Shown here piece after piece: positions 9,111 to 17,064 of a stretch of DNA of 64,000 nucleotides. The stretch is from Thalassococcus_A lentus (GTDB taxonomy: Bacteria > Pseudomonadota > Alphaproteobacteria > Rhodobacterales > Rhodobacteraceae), in the NCBI RefSeq assembly GCF_028023555.1, contig NZ_JAQIOY010000003.1, positions 62,001 to 126,000 of the forward strand, written 5' to 3'. Each line of letters opens with the position of its first letter. The first letter of the stretch is position 1. The notes under the pieces are model-generated. The model was not told the DNA's origin, did not search any database, and saw nothing but the letters and a program-made list of their open reading frames with translations. A program made the position numbers and the translations under genes.

Positions 9111-10145
9111 TTGAATACGGACCGTGACCCGAATGAGCCGTTGAGCGACGAAGCGCTGATCGCCATCTCAAAGCGCCCCAAGGCAGAACTGCACCTGCAC
9201 TTTGAAGGCGCAGCGCCGCCGTCGTTCATCCGTGGACTGGCCAAAGAAAAGAACGTCGATTTGTCCGGGATCTTTCGAGAGGATGGATCATACGACTATC
9301 GTGATTTCGTGCACTTCCTGTCCGTCTACGAGGCCGCCACCTCCGTTTTGAAAACCCCCGAGGATTTTGCACGCCTGTGCACTGCGGTGCTCGAACAAAG
9401 CGCGGCAAATGGGGTGGTGTACTCTGAGACGTTTCTATCGCCCGATTTCTGTGGCGGCGGTGACGTGGGCGCGTGGCGTGAATACCTCGCAGCGATCCGT
9501 GAGGCGGCAGATCACGCAGAACGAACAATGGGCGTCACACTACGTGGGATCGTCACCTGCATTCGTCATTTCGGGCCTGAACAGGCCAAGTCAGCCGCTC
9601 TGTGCGCGGCCGAAACAGCCGATGATTGGTTGGTGGGCTTTGGCATGGCCGGAGACGAAAACAAAGGCAAGCAGCGCGACTTTGCCTACAGCTTTGATAT
9701 GGCGCGTGAGGCCGGTTTGAAACTGACCAGTCACGCGGGTGAATGGCGCGGCCCCCAAGAGGTCAGGGAAGCGGTGGATGATCTGAGGGTTGATCGCATC
9801 GGGCATGGAGTTCGTTCGATTGGTGATCTGGCGGTTGTCGACATGCTGGCCGAGAAACAAGTGACGCTTGAGGTTTGTCCGGGCTCAAACGTATTTCTGG
9901 GCGTTTATGGCAGCCTTGCTGAGCATCCCATCGACCAGCTGCGCAAGCGCGGCGTCAAAGTTACCGTTTCGACGGACGACCCGCCCTTTTTTCACACCAC
10001 GATGGAAAAAGAGTATGGCGATCTGGCCCGGTGCTTTAACTGGGATGCGTCGGTATTCGATGACCTGACGCGCAACGCCATCGACGCGGCATTCTGTGAT
10101 GACCAAACCCGCGAGACCATAGCCAAGAAACTGGAGCTATCATGA
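9111..10145 (+). CDS. add: Adenosine deaminase
   Basis: A 344-residue amidohydrolase-superfamily protein that deaminates adenosine or deoxyadenosine to inosine. The zinc ligands are in KAELHLHFEGA near the N-terminus, with SHAGEW, RIGHGVRS and STDDPPFFHT following in the standard order. The start is a TTG at 9111 with GGAG seven bases upstream; no better ATG precedes the conserved HLHFEG block. Its end overlaps upp by ATGA. A 79-base gap separates it from deoB, the only real gap in the salvage operon, so an internal promoter is possible. Confidence 0.92.
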   Translation: MNTDRDPNEPLSDEALIAISKRPKAELHLHFEGAAPPSFIRGLAKEKNVDLSGIFREDGSYDYRDFVHFLSVYEAATSVLKTPEDFARLCTAVLEQSAANGVVYSETFLSPDFCGGGDVGAWREYLAAIREAADHAERTMGVTLRGIVTCIRHFGPEQAKSAALCAAETADDWLVGFGMAGDENKGKQRDFAYSFDMAREAGLKLTSHAGEWRGPQEVREAVDDLRVDRIGHGVRSIGDLAVVDMLAEKQVTLEVCPGSNVFLGVYGSLAEHPIDQLRKRGVKVTVSTDDPPFFHTTMEKEYGDLARCFNWDASVFDDLTRNAIDAAFCDDQTRETIAKKLELS

Positions 10146-10774
10146 GCGATCATTTGACCGTCGTTGACCACCCCTTGGTCCAGCACAAATTGACGTTGAT
10201 GCGCCGTTGCGAAACATCGACCAGTGAGTTTCGGCAGTTGCTGCGCGAGATCAGCCTTTTATTGGCCTATGAGGTGACCCGAGATTTGCCGCTGACCTCG
10301 AGACAGATTGAAACGCCAATGTGTGCGATGGATGCGCCGGTCCTTGAGGGAAAGAAACTGGCGCTGGTTTCCATTTTGCGTGCGGGCAACGGGTTGCTGG
10401 ATGGTATTCTCGAACTTATTCCTTCAGCGCGTGTTGGGTTCGTGGGGCTGTACCGCGACGAGGAAACACTCGAACCCGTTCAGTACTACAACAAGCTTCC
10501 TTCACAGATCGGGGACCGCGCGTGCATTGTCGTTGATCCCATGTTGGCGACAGGTAACTCGTCGGCTGCAGCCATTGATCTGGTCAAGCAGGCGGGTGGC
10601 CGTGATATCCGATTCCTTTGCCTTTTGGCGGCGCCCGAAGGCGTTGCACGAATGCGTGAAGCGCACCCGGACGTGCCAATCGTCACCGCTTCCCTGGATG
10701 ATCGTCTGAACGAAAAAGGGTATATAGTTCCGGGGCTTGGCGACGCCGGAGACCGCATGTTTGGAACGAAGTGA
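10142..10774 (+). CDS. upp: Uracil phosphoribosyltransferase
   Basis: A 210-residue type I phosphoribosyltransferase that makes UMP from uracil and PRPP. The PRPP loop CIVVDPMLATGNSS and the C-terminal uracil-binding VPGLGDAGDRMFGTK are intact, and length is normal. It is last in the salvage operon, so uracil released by thymidine/uridine phosphorolysis can be recaptured as UMP. Confidence 0.96.
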   Translation: MSDHLTVVDHPLVQHKLTLMRRCETSTSEFRQLLREISLLLAYEVTRDLPLTSRQIETPMCAMDAPVLEGKKLALVSILRAGNGLLDGILELIPSARVGFVGLYRDEETLEPVQYYNKLPSQIGDRACIVVDPMLATGNSSAAAIDLVKQAGGRDIRFLCLLAAPEGVARMREAHPDVPIVTASLDDRLNEKGYIVPGLGDAGDRMFGTK

Positions 10775-10865
10775 AAACAGATTGTGTCAAAATTGTGGCA
10801 ATTCTGTAGTCTTTACAGGACGTTACGGATAGGGCATGTTACTCACTGCATCTGTGGGGGCAGAC

Positions 10866-12200
10866 ATGACTTTGAAATCGTTAACGATTATCGCACTATT
10901 CACATCCAGCCTCGGGATTGTTTCCGGGGCGGCAACAGCGCAGGAGCGGGGCGTCGGCGTCCCGGTCAACTTCCCGCCTGAAGGCTATAGAGGCCGACAG
11001 TTCGTCGACAACAACGGCTGCGTGTTCGTCCGCGCCGGTTTTGACGGAGCGGTCACATGGGTGCCACGCGTTTCGCGCCAGCGCAAAGCGATCTGCGGTC
11101 AAAAGCCCAGCTTCGCTGGCGCAACGGCTTCAGGGCCAGCGCCGAGCGTTCAAAAGCCGGTTCAGATTACACTTGATGCAGCGCCTGCACCGGCCCCAGC
11201 GCCAGCGGCTGTTGCTGCGGCCAAGTTGACACCCAAGCCAGAGGCGGCCCCAACGCCCACGCTTGTGCCCAAAAAGACCAAAGTTCAAAGAACGGTGACC
11301 CGCGCGCCCGCTTCCAAACCGCAGGCAGCTCAGCCGCCACGCGTGGTGCGCCGCGTTCCGACGGTCGCACCAGCTGCGCCCGCGCCAAAAGTCGCTGTTG
11401 CGCCAAAGCGCATGGTGAAGAAGGCGCCGGTGGCTGCGGGCCGCATGGTTGACGTCGCACCGTACCGTGCCTGCAAGAACGGCCAGACAACCCGTGTGGT
11501 TGATGGCCAGACCCTTGCGGTTCGCTGCGGTCCGCAAAAGGCGCCCCACGTGACAATCCTGCGCCGCGGCGAACCCGCGGGTAACGGTAAAAACGTCTAC
11601 CGCGGCGGAAGCTGGCAGGGCAGCAACCTTAACCTGAACGGCAACACCCGGATTGTTCCGCGTCATGTCTACGAACAGCGCACGCTGACAGCCAAGACAA
11701 CCTATGTGCCTGAAGGTTATCGGCCTGCCTGGGATGACGACCGCCTGAACCCGCATCGTGCCAACCAATCGGTTGATGGTTACTATGCAACCCAGCAGGT
11801 CTGGACGAACACCGTGCCGCGCAAGCTTGTCACTCAGGTCCGTCGGCACAAAGTCAAAGATCCGGTAATCGTCGGCCGCGCGGCTGACGCGCAGGCGGCC
11901 TACGTTTCGACCAAGGGTGCCGCGCAGCGTGAACCCGTTGTGGCAACACGGTCTGCGCCCAAGCCTGTCGCCGGCAAGTCGCGCTATGTCCAGATCGGGC
12001 TTTTCACCACAGAAGCCAAAGCACGGGCCGCAGCGGGGCGTCTGACCTCGGCAGGGTTGCCCGTGAAAATGGGGACAGTAAAGCGCAATGGAAAAACCAT
12101 GCGCAGCCTTGTTGTCGGCCCTTACGCAAACGGTGGTCAGGCCAACGCAGCGCTCGCAGCGGTGCATGGTGTTGGCTATACGCAGGCTCGCCTGCGCTAA
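10866..12200 (+). CDS. Exported protein with C-terminal SPOR domain
   Basis: A 444-residue protein starting at MTLKSL with a clear Sec signal peptide ending near ATAQE. An Ala/Pro/Lys-rich low-complexity linker follows (about residues 85-195), then a middle region of unknown fold, then a C-terminal SPOR domain (about residues 370-444, with YVQIGLFTTEAKARAAAGRL). SPOR domains bind denuded glycan strands of septal peptidoglycan, so a periplasmic role in cell division or envelope upkeep is likely. The open frame extends ten codons upstream, but the ATG at 10866 has GGGGG before it and starts the signal peptide. It is monocistronic, ending at a strong terminator. Confidence 0.82.
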   Translation: MTLKSLTIIALFTSSLGIVSGAATAQERGVGVPVNFPPEGYRGRQFVDNNGCVFVRAGFDGAVTWVPRVSRQRKAICGQKPSFAGATASGPAPSVQKPVQITLDAAPAPAPAPAAVAAAKLTPKPEAAPTPTLVPKKTKVQRTVTRAPASKPQAAQPPRVVRRVPTVAPAAPAPKVAVAPKRMVKKAPVAAGRMVDVAPYRACKNGQTTRVVDGQTLAVRCGPQKAPHVTILRRGEPAGNGKNVYRGGSWQGSNLNLNGNTRIVPRHVYEQRTLTAKTTYVPEGYRPAWDDDRLNPHRANQSVDGYYATQQVWTNTVPRKLVTQVRRHKVKDPVIVGRAADAQAAYVSTKGAAQREPVVATRSAPKPVAGKSRYVQIGLFTTEAKARAAAGRLTSAGLPVKMGTVKRNGKTMRSLVVGPYANGGQANAALAAVHGVGYTQARLR

Positions 12201-12225
12201 GCCCCGAAGCCGAAAGATTTCTTCA

Positions 12226-12254
12226 AACCGGCGCGGGAACAGCGCCGGTTTTTT
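12226..12254 (+). terminator. Intrinsic terminator after SPOR-domain gene
   Basis: A 9-bp stem AACCGGCGC / GCGCCGGTT with a 7-base loop is followed by TTTTTT. Confidence 0.88.
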
Positions 12255-12345
12255 CATGCGCGTTGTAGCCGTTTTGCAAACCGCCATGGACAGACCCAGA
12301 CCGCTGGTCTATCACCCGCCCGACCCAATTCAGTGAGGCTTGCCC

Positions 12346-13689
12346 ATGTCATCCCACGGCGCTCCGATCCCTATGACCGCGCATAAATCCGGCCCTTTGC
12401 AAGGGCAGGCTGATGTGCCGGGTGACAAGTCGATCTCGCATCGATCCCTCATCCTTGGCGCGCTTGCAGTCGGGGAAACAAAGGTCACAGGATTGCTCGA
12501 AGGGCAGGATGTACTGGACACAGCCAAGGCGATGCAGGCCTTCGGTGCCGAGATCGAAAAGATCGACGATACGTGGCATGTTCATGGCGTCGGTGTCGGC
12601 GGCTTTGCCGAGCCATCGCAAGTCATAGATTGTGGGAACTCGGGCACTGGTGTCAGGCTGATCATGGGCGCCATGGCAACCAGCCCGATCGCTGCGACAT
12701 TTACCGGCGACGCCAGCTTGAATAAGCGTCCGATGGCGCGGGTCACCGATCCGTTGGCGCTGTTTGGCGCGCGCTCTTACGGGCGTTCGGGTGGCCGGTT
12801 GCCGATGACCATTGTCGGTGCATCTGATCCATTGTCCGTACGCTACACAACGCCGGTGCCTTCTGCGCAGGTGAAATCTGCCGTATTGCTGGCCGGTTTG
12901 AATGCACCGGGCGAAACCGTGGTGATTGAACGCGAAGCAACCCGCGATCATTCCGAACGGATGCTGGCAGGCTTTGGCGCAACCATTGCAACCGAAGACA
13001 CGGCCGAGGGCCATGTCATCACGCTTCAGGGTCAGCCGGAATTGCGTCCACAGACAATCATCGTGCCGCGCGATCCGTCCAGTGCGGCTTTCCCGGTCTG
13101 CGCTGCCCTGATCACCGAAGGGTCGGACGTGCTGGTGCCCAACATTGGCCTGAACCCGACCCGTGCGGGGCTTTTCTACACGTTGCAGGATATGGGCGCC
13201 GATCTGACGTTTGAGAACATGCGCGAAGAAGGCGGTGAGCCTGTCGCGGATCTGCGGGCCAAATTCTCGCCCGACATGCAAGGCATCGAGGTGCCGGCTG
13301 AACGTGCGGCTTCGATGATTGATGAATATCCGATCCTGTCGGTAGTGGCCGCCTTTGCTGCAGGCAAGACGCATATGCCGGGCGTCAAAGAGCTGCGCGT
13401 CAAGGAAAGCGATCGCATTGACGCTATGGCAACAGGTCTGCGGGCAGCGGGGCTGCAGGTGGACGAAGGGGAAGACTGGTGGACAGTACATGGCCTCGGT
13501 TTTGGCAATGTGCCGGGTGGCGTGACCGCCAAGAGCCATCTGGACCACCGGATTGCCATGTCCTTCCTGATCTTGGGCTTTGCATCCAACGCATCGGTCT
13601 CTGTCGATGACGGCGGCCCTATTGCTACGTCCTTCCCCATCTTTGAATCGTTGATGTCCGGGCTGGGCGCTCGCATCGACAGGACGTAA
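12346..13689 (+). CDS. aroA: 3-phosphoshikimate 1-carboxyvinyltransferase (class II EPSP synthase)
   Basis: A 447-residue EPSP synthase, which joins shikimate 3-phosphate and phosphoenolpyruvate in the chorismate pathway. From the ATG at 12346 (GAGG seven bases upstream) all four motifs used to define class II enzymes are present: GDKS at 26-29, SAQVK at 173-177, RDHSE at 200-204 and NPTR at 270-273. Class II includes the glyphosate-tolerant CP4 enzyme, in which Ala100 helps exclude the inhibitor. Here the matching residue is glycine (N-S-G-T-G, Gly100), so tolerance cannot be assumed. The next gene starts four bases after the stop. Confidence 0.94.
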   Translation: MSSHGAPIPMTAHKSGPLQGQADVPGDKSISHRSLILGALAVGETKVTGLLEGQDVLDTAKAMQAFGAEIEKIDDTWHVHGVGVGGFAEPSQVIDCGNSGTGVRLIMGAMATSPIAATFTGDASLNKRPMARVTDPLALFGARSYGRSGGRLPMTIVGASDPLSVRYTTPVPSAQVKSAVLLAGLNAPGETVVIEREATRDHSERMLAGFGATIATEDTAEGHVITLQGQPELRPQTIIVPRDPSSAAFPVCAALITEGSDVLVPNIGLNPTRAGLFYTLQDMGADLTFENMREEGGEPVADLRAKFSPDMQGIEVPAERAASMIDEYPILSVVAAFAAGKTHMPGVKELRVKESDRIDAMATGLRAAGLQVDEGEDWWTVHGLGFGNVPGGVTAKSHLDHRIAMSFLILGFASNASVSVDDGGPIATSFPIFESLMSGLGARIDRT

Positions 13690-13693
13690 TCAG

Positions 13694-14317
13694 GTGCGCC
13701 CCTATTACGTAAGCCTGCATCTGTTCGATCCTCTGGGGCCGGCCCAAATGGCTGGTGCCGGAACCTATGGCGGCGAAGCCCGCCTCTTTGTGCATCATGC
13801 AGAGTCCTTGGAGCAGGCGCTGGGGGATGTGGTCGAAGCGATCGCCGATCAAGGTTGCCGGTTGTTGCGTATTGGTCATGCCGGACCTGCCGAGGCTTTC
13901 CTTGACGAACATTTTCCCTTTCCAGCGGACATGCAGGCCATGATCGACGGCAGCCGCGACGGGGAATTGGTATCGAGCGAAGCCTACAGCTTTGAGCCAT
14001 GGGGCGTTGACACGCCAAGCGGCGTTTGTGCGGTGGTGATGGACGTGTATGACCCGGCGATGGAGGGGCCAGAGCCCTACGCCGGTGAGCTGGTGCTCGC
14101 GACCGCCCCGGGAACACCAGAGGAGGCGCTGGCTGAATTGCTGGAGGTTCTGCGCGACAGCAATGTTCGGTTGAAAAGCCTCGAAGACCTGCGTGAAAGC
14201 GCCGAAGCCAGTCCGGATGAATACGATGACGATTGGCCGCTTTTGGAACTGATCGCACAGGCCGGATCGTCCGGTGCCCCTGCCTTTTCTCCTGCTTTCG
14301 TTTATGAAGCTGAATAG
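13694..14317 (+). CDS. Conserved hypothetical protein between aroA and cmk
   Basis: A 207-residue soluble, acidic protein starting at GTG four bases after aroA, so probably translationally coupled. It begins RPYYVSLHLFDPLGPAQMAGAGTYGGEARLF... in two blocks and has a central segment GELVLATAPGTPEEALAELLEVLRDS. It has no signal peptide, membrane segment or recognised catalytic motif. I do not recognise a family. Its position in an aroA-cmk-rpsA run suggests only a housekeeping expression pattern. Confidence 0.75.
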   Translation: MRPYYVSLHLFDPLGPAQMAGAGTYGGEARLFVHHAESLEQALGDVVEAIADQGCRLLRIGHAGPAEAFLDEHFPFPADMQAMIDGSRDGELVSSEAYSFEPWGVDTPSGVCAVVMDVYDPAMEGPEPYAGELVLATAPGTPEEALAELLEVLRDSNVRLKSLEDLRESAEASPDEYDDDWPLLELIAQAGSSGAPAFSPAFVYEAE

Positions 14318-14349
14318 GGTAGGCGACGACAACTGAAAGGAGCGGCCCC

Positions 14350-14955
14350 ATGGGTTTCACCATTGCAATAGATGGACCGGCCGCGAGTGGCAAAGGCACC
14401 ATCAGTCGCCAGTTGGCCGAATTCTACGGGTATGCGCATCTGGACACGGGCCTGCTGTACCGTGCGGTTGGCAAGAAGATGCTGGACGGTGTCGAACCCA
14501 TTGAGGCCGCGCACAGCTTGAGGGCGGAAGATCTGGATGGCGATGCATTGCGGACACCTGCGGTTGCGCAAGCCGCTTCCAAGGTTGCCGTTATTCCCGA
14601 AGTGCGACAGGCCTTGCTGGATTTCCAGCGAGCATTTGCGCGCCGCTCAGGGGGCGCCGTTCTGGATGGCCGGGACATTGGTACGGTCATTTGCCCGGAC
14701 GCCGACGTGAAACTCTTTGTCACCGCCAGCCCCGAAGTGCGGGCCGGTCGTCGGCATGCAGAGCTTGTCGAAAGGGGCATGGACGTGGACTATGATACGG
14801 TTCTGTCAGACGTGCGGGAACGGGATGCGCGCGATATGGGGCGTGCGGACGCGCCCCTGCGTCCGGCAGAAGATGCCTTGCAAATCGACACGTCCGAGAT
14901 GACCATCGAAGATGCCGTGTCAGCAGCAAGGGCCGCAATCGACGCCAAGCGATAA
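14350..14955 (+). CDS. cmk: Cytidylate kinase
   Basis: A 201-residue (d)CMP kinase that phosphorylates CMP and dCMP to the diphosphates. The P-loop GPAASGKGTISRQLA is at residues 9-23, with HLDTGLLYRAVG and DGRDIGTVICPDADVKLFVTAS following in family order. The ATG at 14350 follows AAAGGAG. In many alphaproteobacteria cmk is directly followed by rpsA; here two other genes intervene. Confidence 0.95.
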   Translation: MGFTIAIDGPAASGKGTISRQLAEFYGYAHLDTGLLYRAVGKKMLDGVEPIEAAHSLRAEDLDGDALRTPAVAQAASKVAVIPEVRQALLDFQRAFARRSGGAVLDGRDIGTVICPDADVKLFVTASPEVRAGRRHAELVERGMDVDYDTVLSDVRERDARDMGRADAPLRPAEDALQIDTSEMTIEDAVSAARAAIDAKR

Positions 14956-14971
14956 CGTAGGGAGACGCAGA

Positions 14972-15970
14972 ATGAAGCAGGTTCAAATCGGTCCGGGTGG
15001 CCCAATGGTGTCGTGTCTGGGCATTGGCGCCATGAGCTTTGCTGAATTCTATGGCCCCACGACGGAAGAAAACTCCTACGCGATTCTGGCTGAGGCTATG
15101 GATCAGGGCGTGACCCATATCGACACATCCAATGTTTATGGAATGGGCCGCTCCGAAAAGGCCATTGGGCAGTTCTTCAAACAACGCCCTGAGGCACGTG
15201 ATCATTTTCATGTGGCGACCAAGGCCGGCATCTCTCGGGACGCGGATGGAAACCGCAAATACGATAATTCGGCCGAGCATCTTGAAGCTGAGCTGGACAA
15301 GTCACTGGCTCTGATGGGCTTGGACTGCGTAGACCTGTTTTATGTGCATCGGCGTGAGGCAGAACGCCCGATCGAAGAGGTGACTCAATCGCTCGTTGGA
15401 TTGCAGGAAAAGGGCAAGATCAAAGCCTTTGGCTTTTCTGAAATCGCGCCCAGTTCACTGCGCCGCGCCCGGACTGTTGCACCCGTGGCGGCTGTTCAGT
15501 CCGAGTATTCTTTGTCCACGCGTTTCGTTGAAATGGGTCTGGTGCAAACCTGTGCAGAACTGGGAACTACCTTGGTCGCCTTTTCCCCGGTTGGCCGTTC
15601 ACTACTGACGGATGACCCGCTGTCAAAAGATGTGATCCCCTCCCTGCCATTTCTGGGGACCAACCCGCGCTTTATTGAGCCGAACTATGACGTGAACCTG
15701 CGCCTGACACAGCCGCTGCGTGATTTGGCAGCCGAACTGGGTGAGCCGACAGCTGCGCTGGCCATCGCATGGCTGGTGTCGCGTGGTGACCATGTGCTGC
15801 CCATCCCGGGCACCCGGTCGGTGTCTCACTTTCGCGATCTGGTGCGCGGTACACAGATCACCCTGACGCCTGATGTTCTGGCGCGTATTGACGAAATCCT
15901 TCCGATCGGATGGGCCTATGGCGACCGGTACACAGAAGACCAATGGATCGGTCCGGAACGGTTCTGCTGA
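14972..15970 (+). CDS. Aldo/keto reductase
   Basis: A 332-residue NADPH-dependent aldo/keto reductase. The catalytic tetrad is visible as D51, Y56 (HIDTSNVYG), K84 (VATKAG) and H126 (DLFYVHRRE), with the C-terminal LPIPGTRS cofactor loop. The open frame extends 20 codons upstream into cmk, but the ATG at 14972 has GGGAG at 14960-14964 and starts the conserved barrel. It lies 16 bases after cmk and is followed by a sulfotransferase gene. The physiological substrate is unknown. Confidence 0.88.
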   Translation: MKQVQIGPGGPMVSCLGIGAMSFAEFYGPTTEENSYAILAEAMDQGVTHIDTSNVYGMGRSEKAIGQFFKQRPEARDHFHVATKAGISRDADGNRKYDNSAEHLEAELDKSLALMGLDCVDLFYVHRREAERPIEEVTQSLVGLQEKGKIKAFGFSEIAPSSLRRARTVAPVAAVQSEYSLSTRFVEMGLVQTCAELGTTLVAFSPVGRSLLTDDPLSKDVIPSLPFLGTNPRFIEPNYDVNLRLTQPLRDLAAELGEPTAALAIAWLVSRGDHVLPIPGTRSVSHFRDLVRGTQITLTPDVLARIDEILPIGWAYGDRYTEDQWIGPERFC

Positions 15971-15984
15971 GCCTTGCTTATCGC

Positions 15985-16860
15985 ATGATTGCACCTGCCG
16001 AACCCGCAAGCCGCATTTTTCGTGACCCGATCAATGACTCCAGCCGATGGCAGGGTTTTCGTCCGCGTGAAGGGGATATTGTCGTTTGCACACCGCCGAA
16101 ATCCGGCACCACCTGGATGCAGGGTATTCTGGCCATGCTGATTTCCGGCGATCCCGGTGTGGATGCGCAAACGTCGACCAAATCACCGTGGATAGACATA
16201 GCGGTACGCCCGTTTGACGAGGTTATGGAGCGCCTTGATGCGCAGGACCATCGCCGGCAGGTGAAGTCCCATTCGCCGTTTGACTGTATCCCCTATTGGG
16301 ATGCACTGCGTTACATCACTGTCTATCGACATCCGATCGATGTTCATTTTTCGTCGCGAAAGCATATGGCGAACATTGCGCATGACGTAGGTTTGGATCC
16401 GATGCCAGAAGACCCAAGAGAGAGCTTCCAAGCCTTTCTGGTCAACGATCGCGATCATCTGGGGTTGCCTTTGATCTTGGACCATTTCCGCGCAACTCTG
16501 GCGCGGAAAGAACGCGAAAACCTTATCTGCCTGCACTATGCAGACATGTTGCATGATCTGCCCGGGGCCGTTGCGCAGATCGCAAAGCATACGGGGATCA
16601 GTCACGCCCCTGATTTGATGGATGTAATCGCGGACGCGGCGCGGTTCGACAGCATGAGGGCCAATGCGGCTAGATTCACGCCGTCTGCCGGGCATGCGTT
16701 TTGGCGCAATGATACAGGGTTTTTCGACAGTGCAAGCTGCAACAAGTGGGAAGGCATCCTGACAGAAGATGATCTGGCGGCCTACGGCGATGTCGTCGAT
16801 GCGGTCTTGTCACCGGCTGAACGGCGCTGGCTGGAATGGGGATCAGGCCCTTCTGCATAA
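15985..16860 (+). CDS. PAPS-dependent sulfotransferase domain protein
   Basis: A 291-residue protein with the two PAPS-binding motifs of the Sulfotransfer_1 family: the 5'-phosphosulfate loop PPKSGTTW (about residues 37-44) and a downstream YRHPIDVHFSSRKH segment matching the 3'-phosphate motif. It would move sulfate from PAPS to a hydroxyl of an unknown acceptor. The start is uncertain: the frame is open from 15910 inside the aldo/keto reductase gene, and the ATG at 15985 lacks a strong ribosome site, but the homologous region starts just after it. Together with the reductase it interrupts the usual cmk-rpsA linkage. Confidence 0.8.
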   Translation: MIAPAEPASRIFRDPINDSSRWQGFRPREGDIVVCTPPKSGTTWMQGILAMLISGDPGVDAQTSTKSPWIDIAVRPFDEVMERLDAQDHRRQVKSHSPFDCIPYWDALRYITVYRHPIDVHFSSRKHMANIAHDVGLDPMPEDPRESFQAFLVNDRDHLGLPLILDHFRATLARKERENLICLHYADMLHDLPGAVAQIAKHTGISHAPDLMDVIADAARFDSMRANAARFTPSAGHAFWRNDTGFFDSASCNKWEGILTEDDLAAYGDVVDAVLSPAERRWLEWGSGPSA

Positions 16861-16873
16861 GGGCCGTTATGAC

Positions 16874-16902
16874 TTGAAATCGGTCCGGCCTTTGCGTATA
16901 CG
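16874..16902 (+). promoter_or_regulatory. Predicted sigma70-type promoter of rpsA
   Basis: TTGAAA (16874-16879) and TATACG (16897-16902) are separated by 17 bases, close to the consensus. This gives rpsA a leader of roughly 155 bases and its own promoter despite the codirectional genes upstream. Confidence 0.6.
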
Positions 16903-17064
16903 CGCGCTGTCGACAAGGCGGTAACGCCGCAAGCACAAGAATCGAGCAGGGTCGGGGTCTACCGGCCCTCTTTGCTTTGCGGACCGTCTGACCAACGAAA
17001 CCCTAAGACCGGCGGAGACAACCGCTCGGCCAGTAAAACCTAGATGTAAGGAAATAGACGCCAC
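16903..17064 (+). other. rpsA untranslated leader
   Basis: About 160 bases without an ORF between the predicted promoter and the rpsA start. It contains a short GCGG/CCGC hairpin near 16918-16931 and a ribosome site AAGGA at 17048-17052. Autogenous control through rpsA leaders is known in gammaproteobacteria; no characterised structure was recognised here. Confidence 0.35.

Noticed and set aside
11130..12287. Minus-strand frame across the SPOR-domain gene and its terminator
   Set aside because: It runs through a strong intrinsic terminator and has no domain; a shadow.
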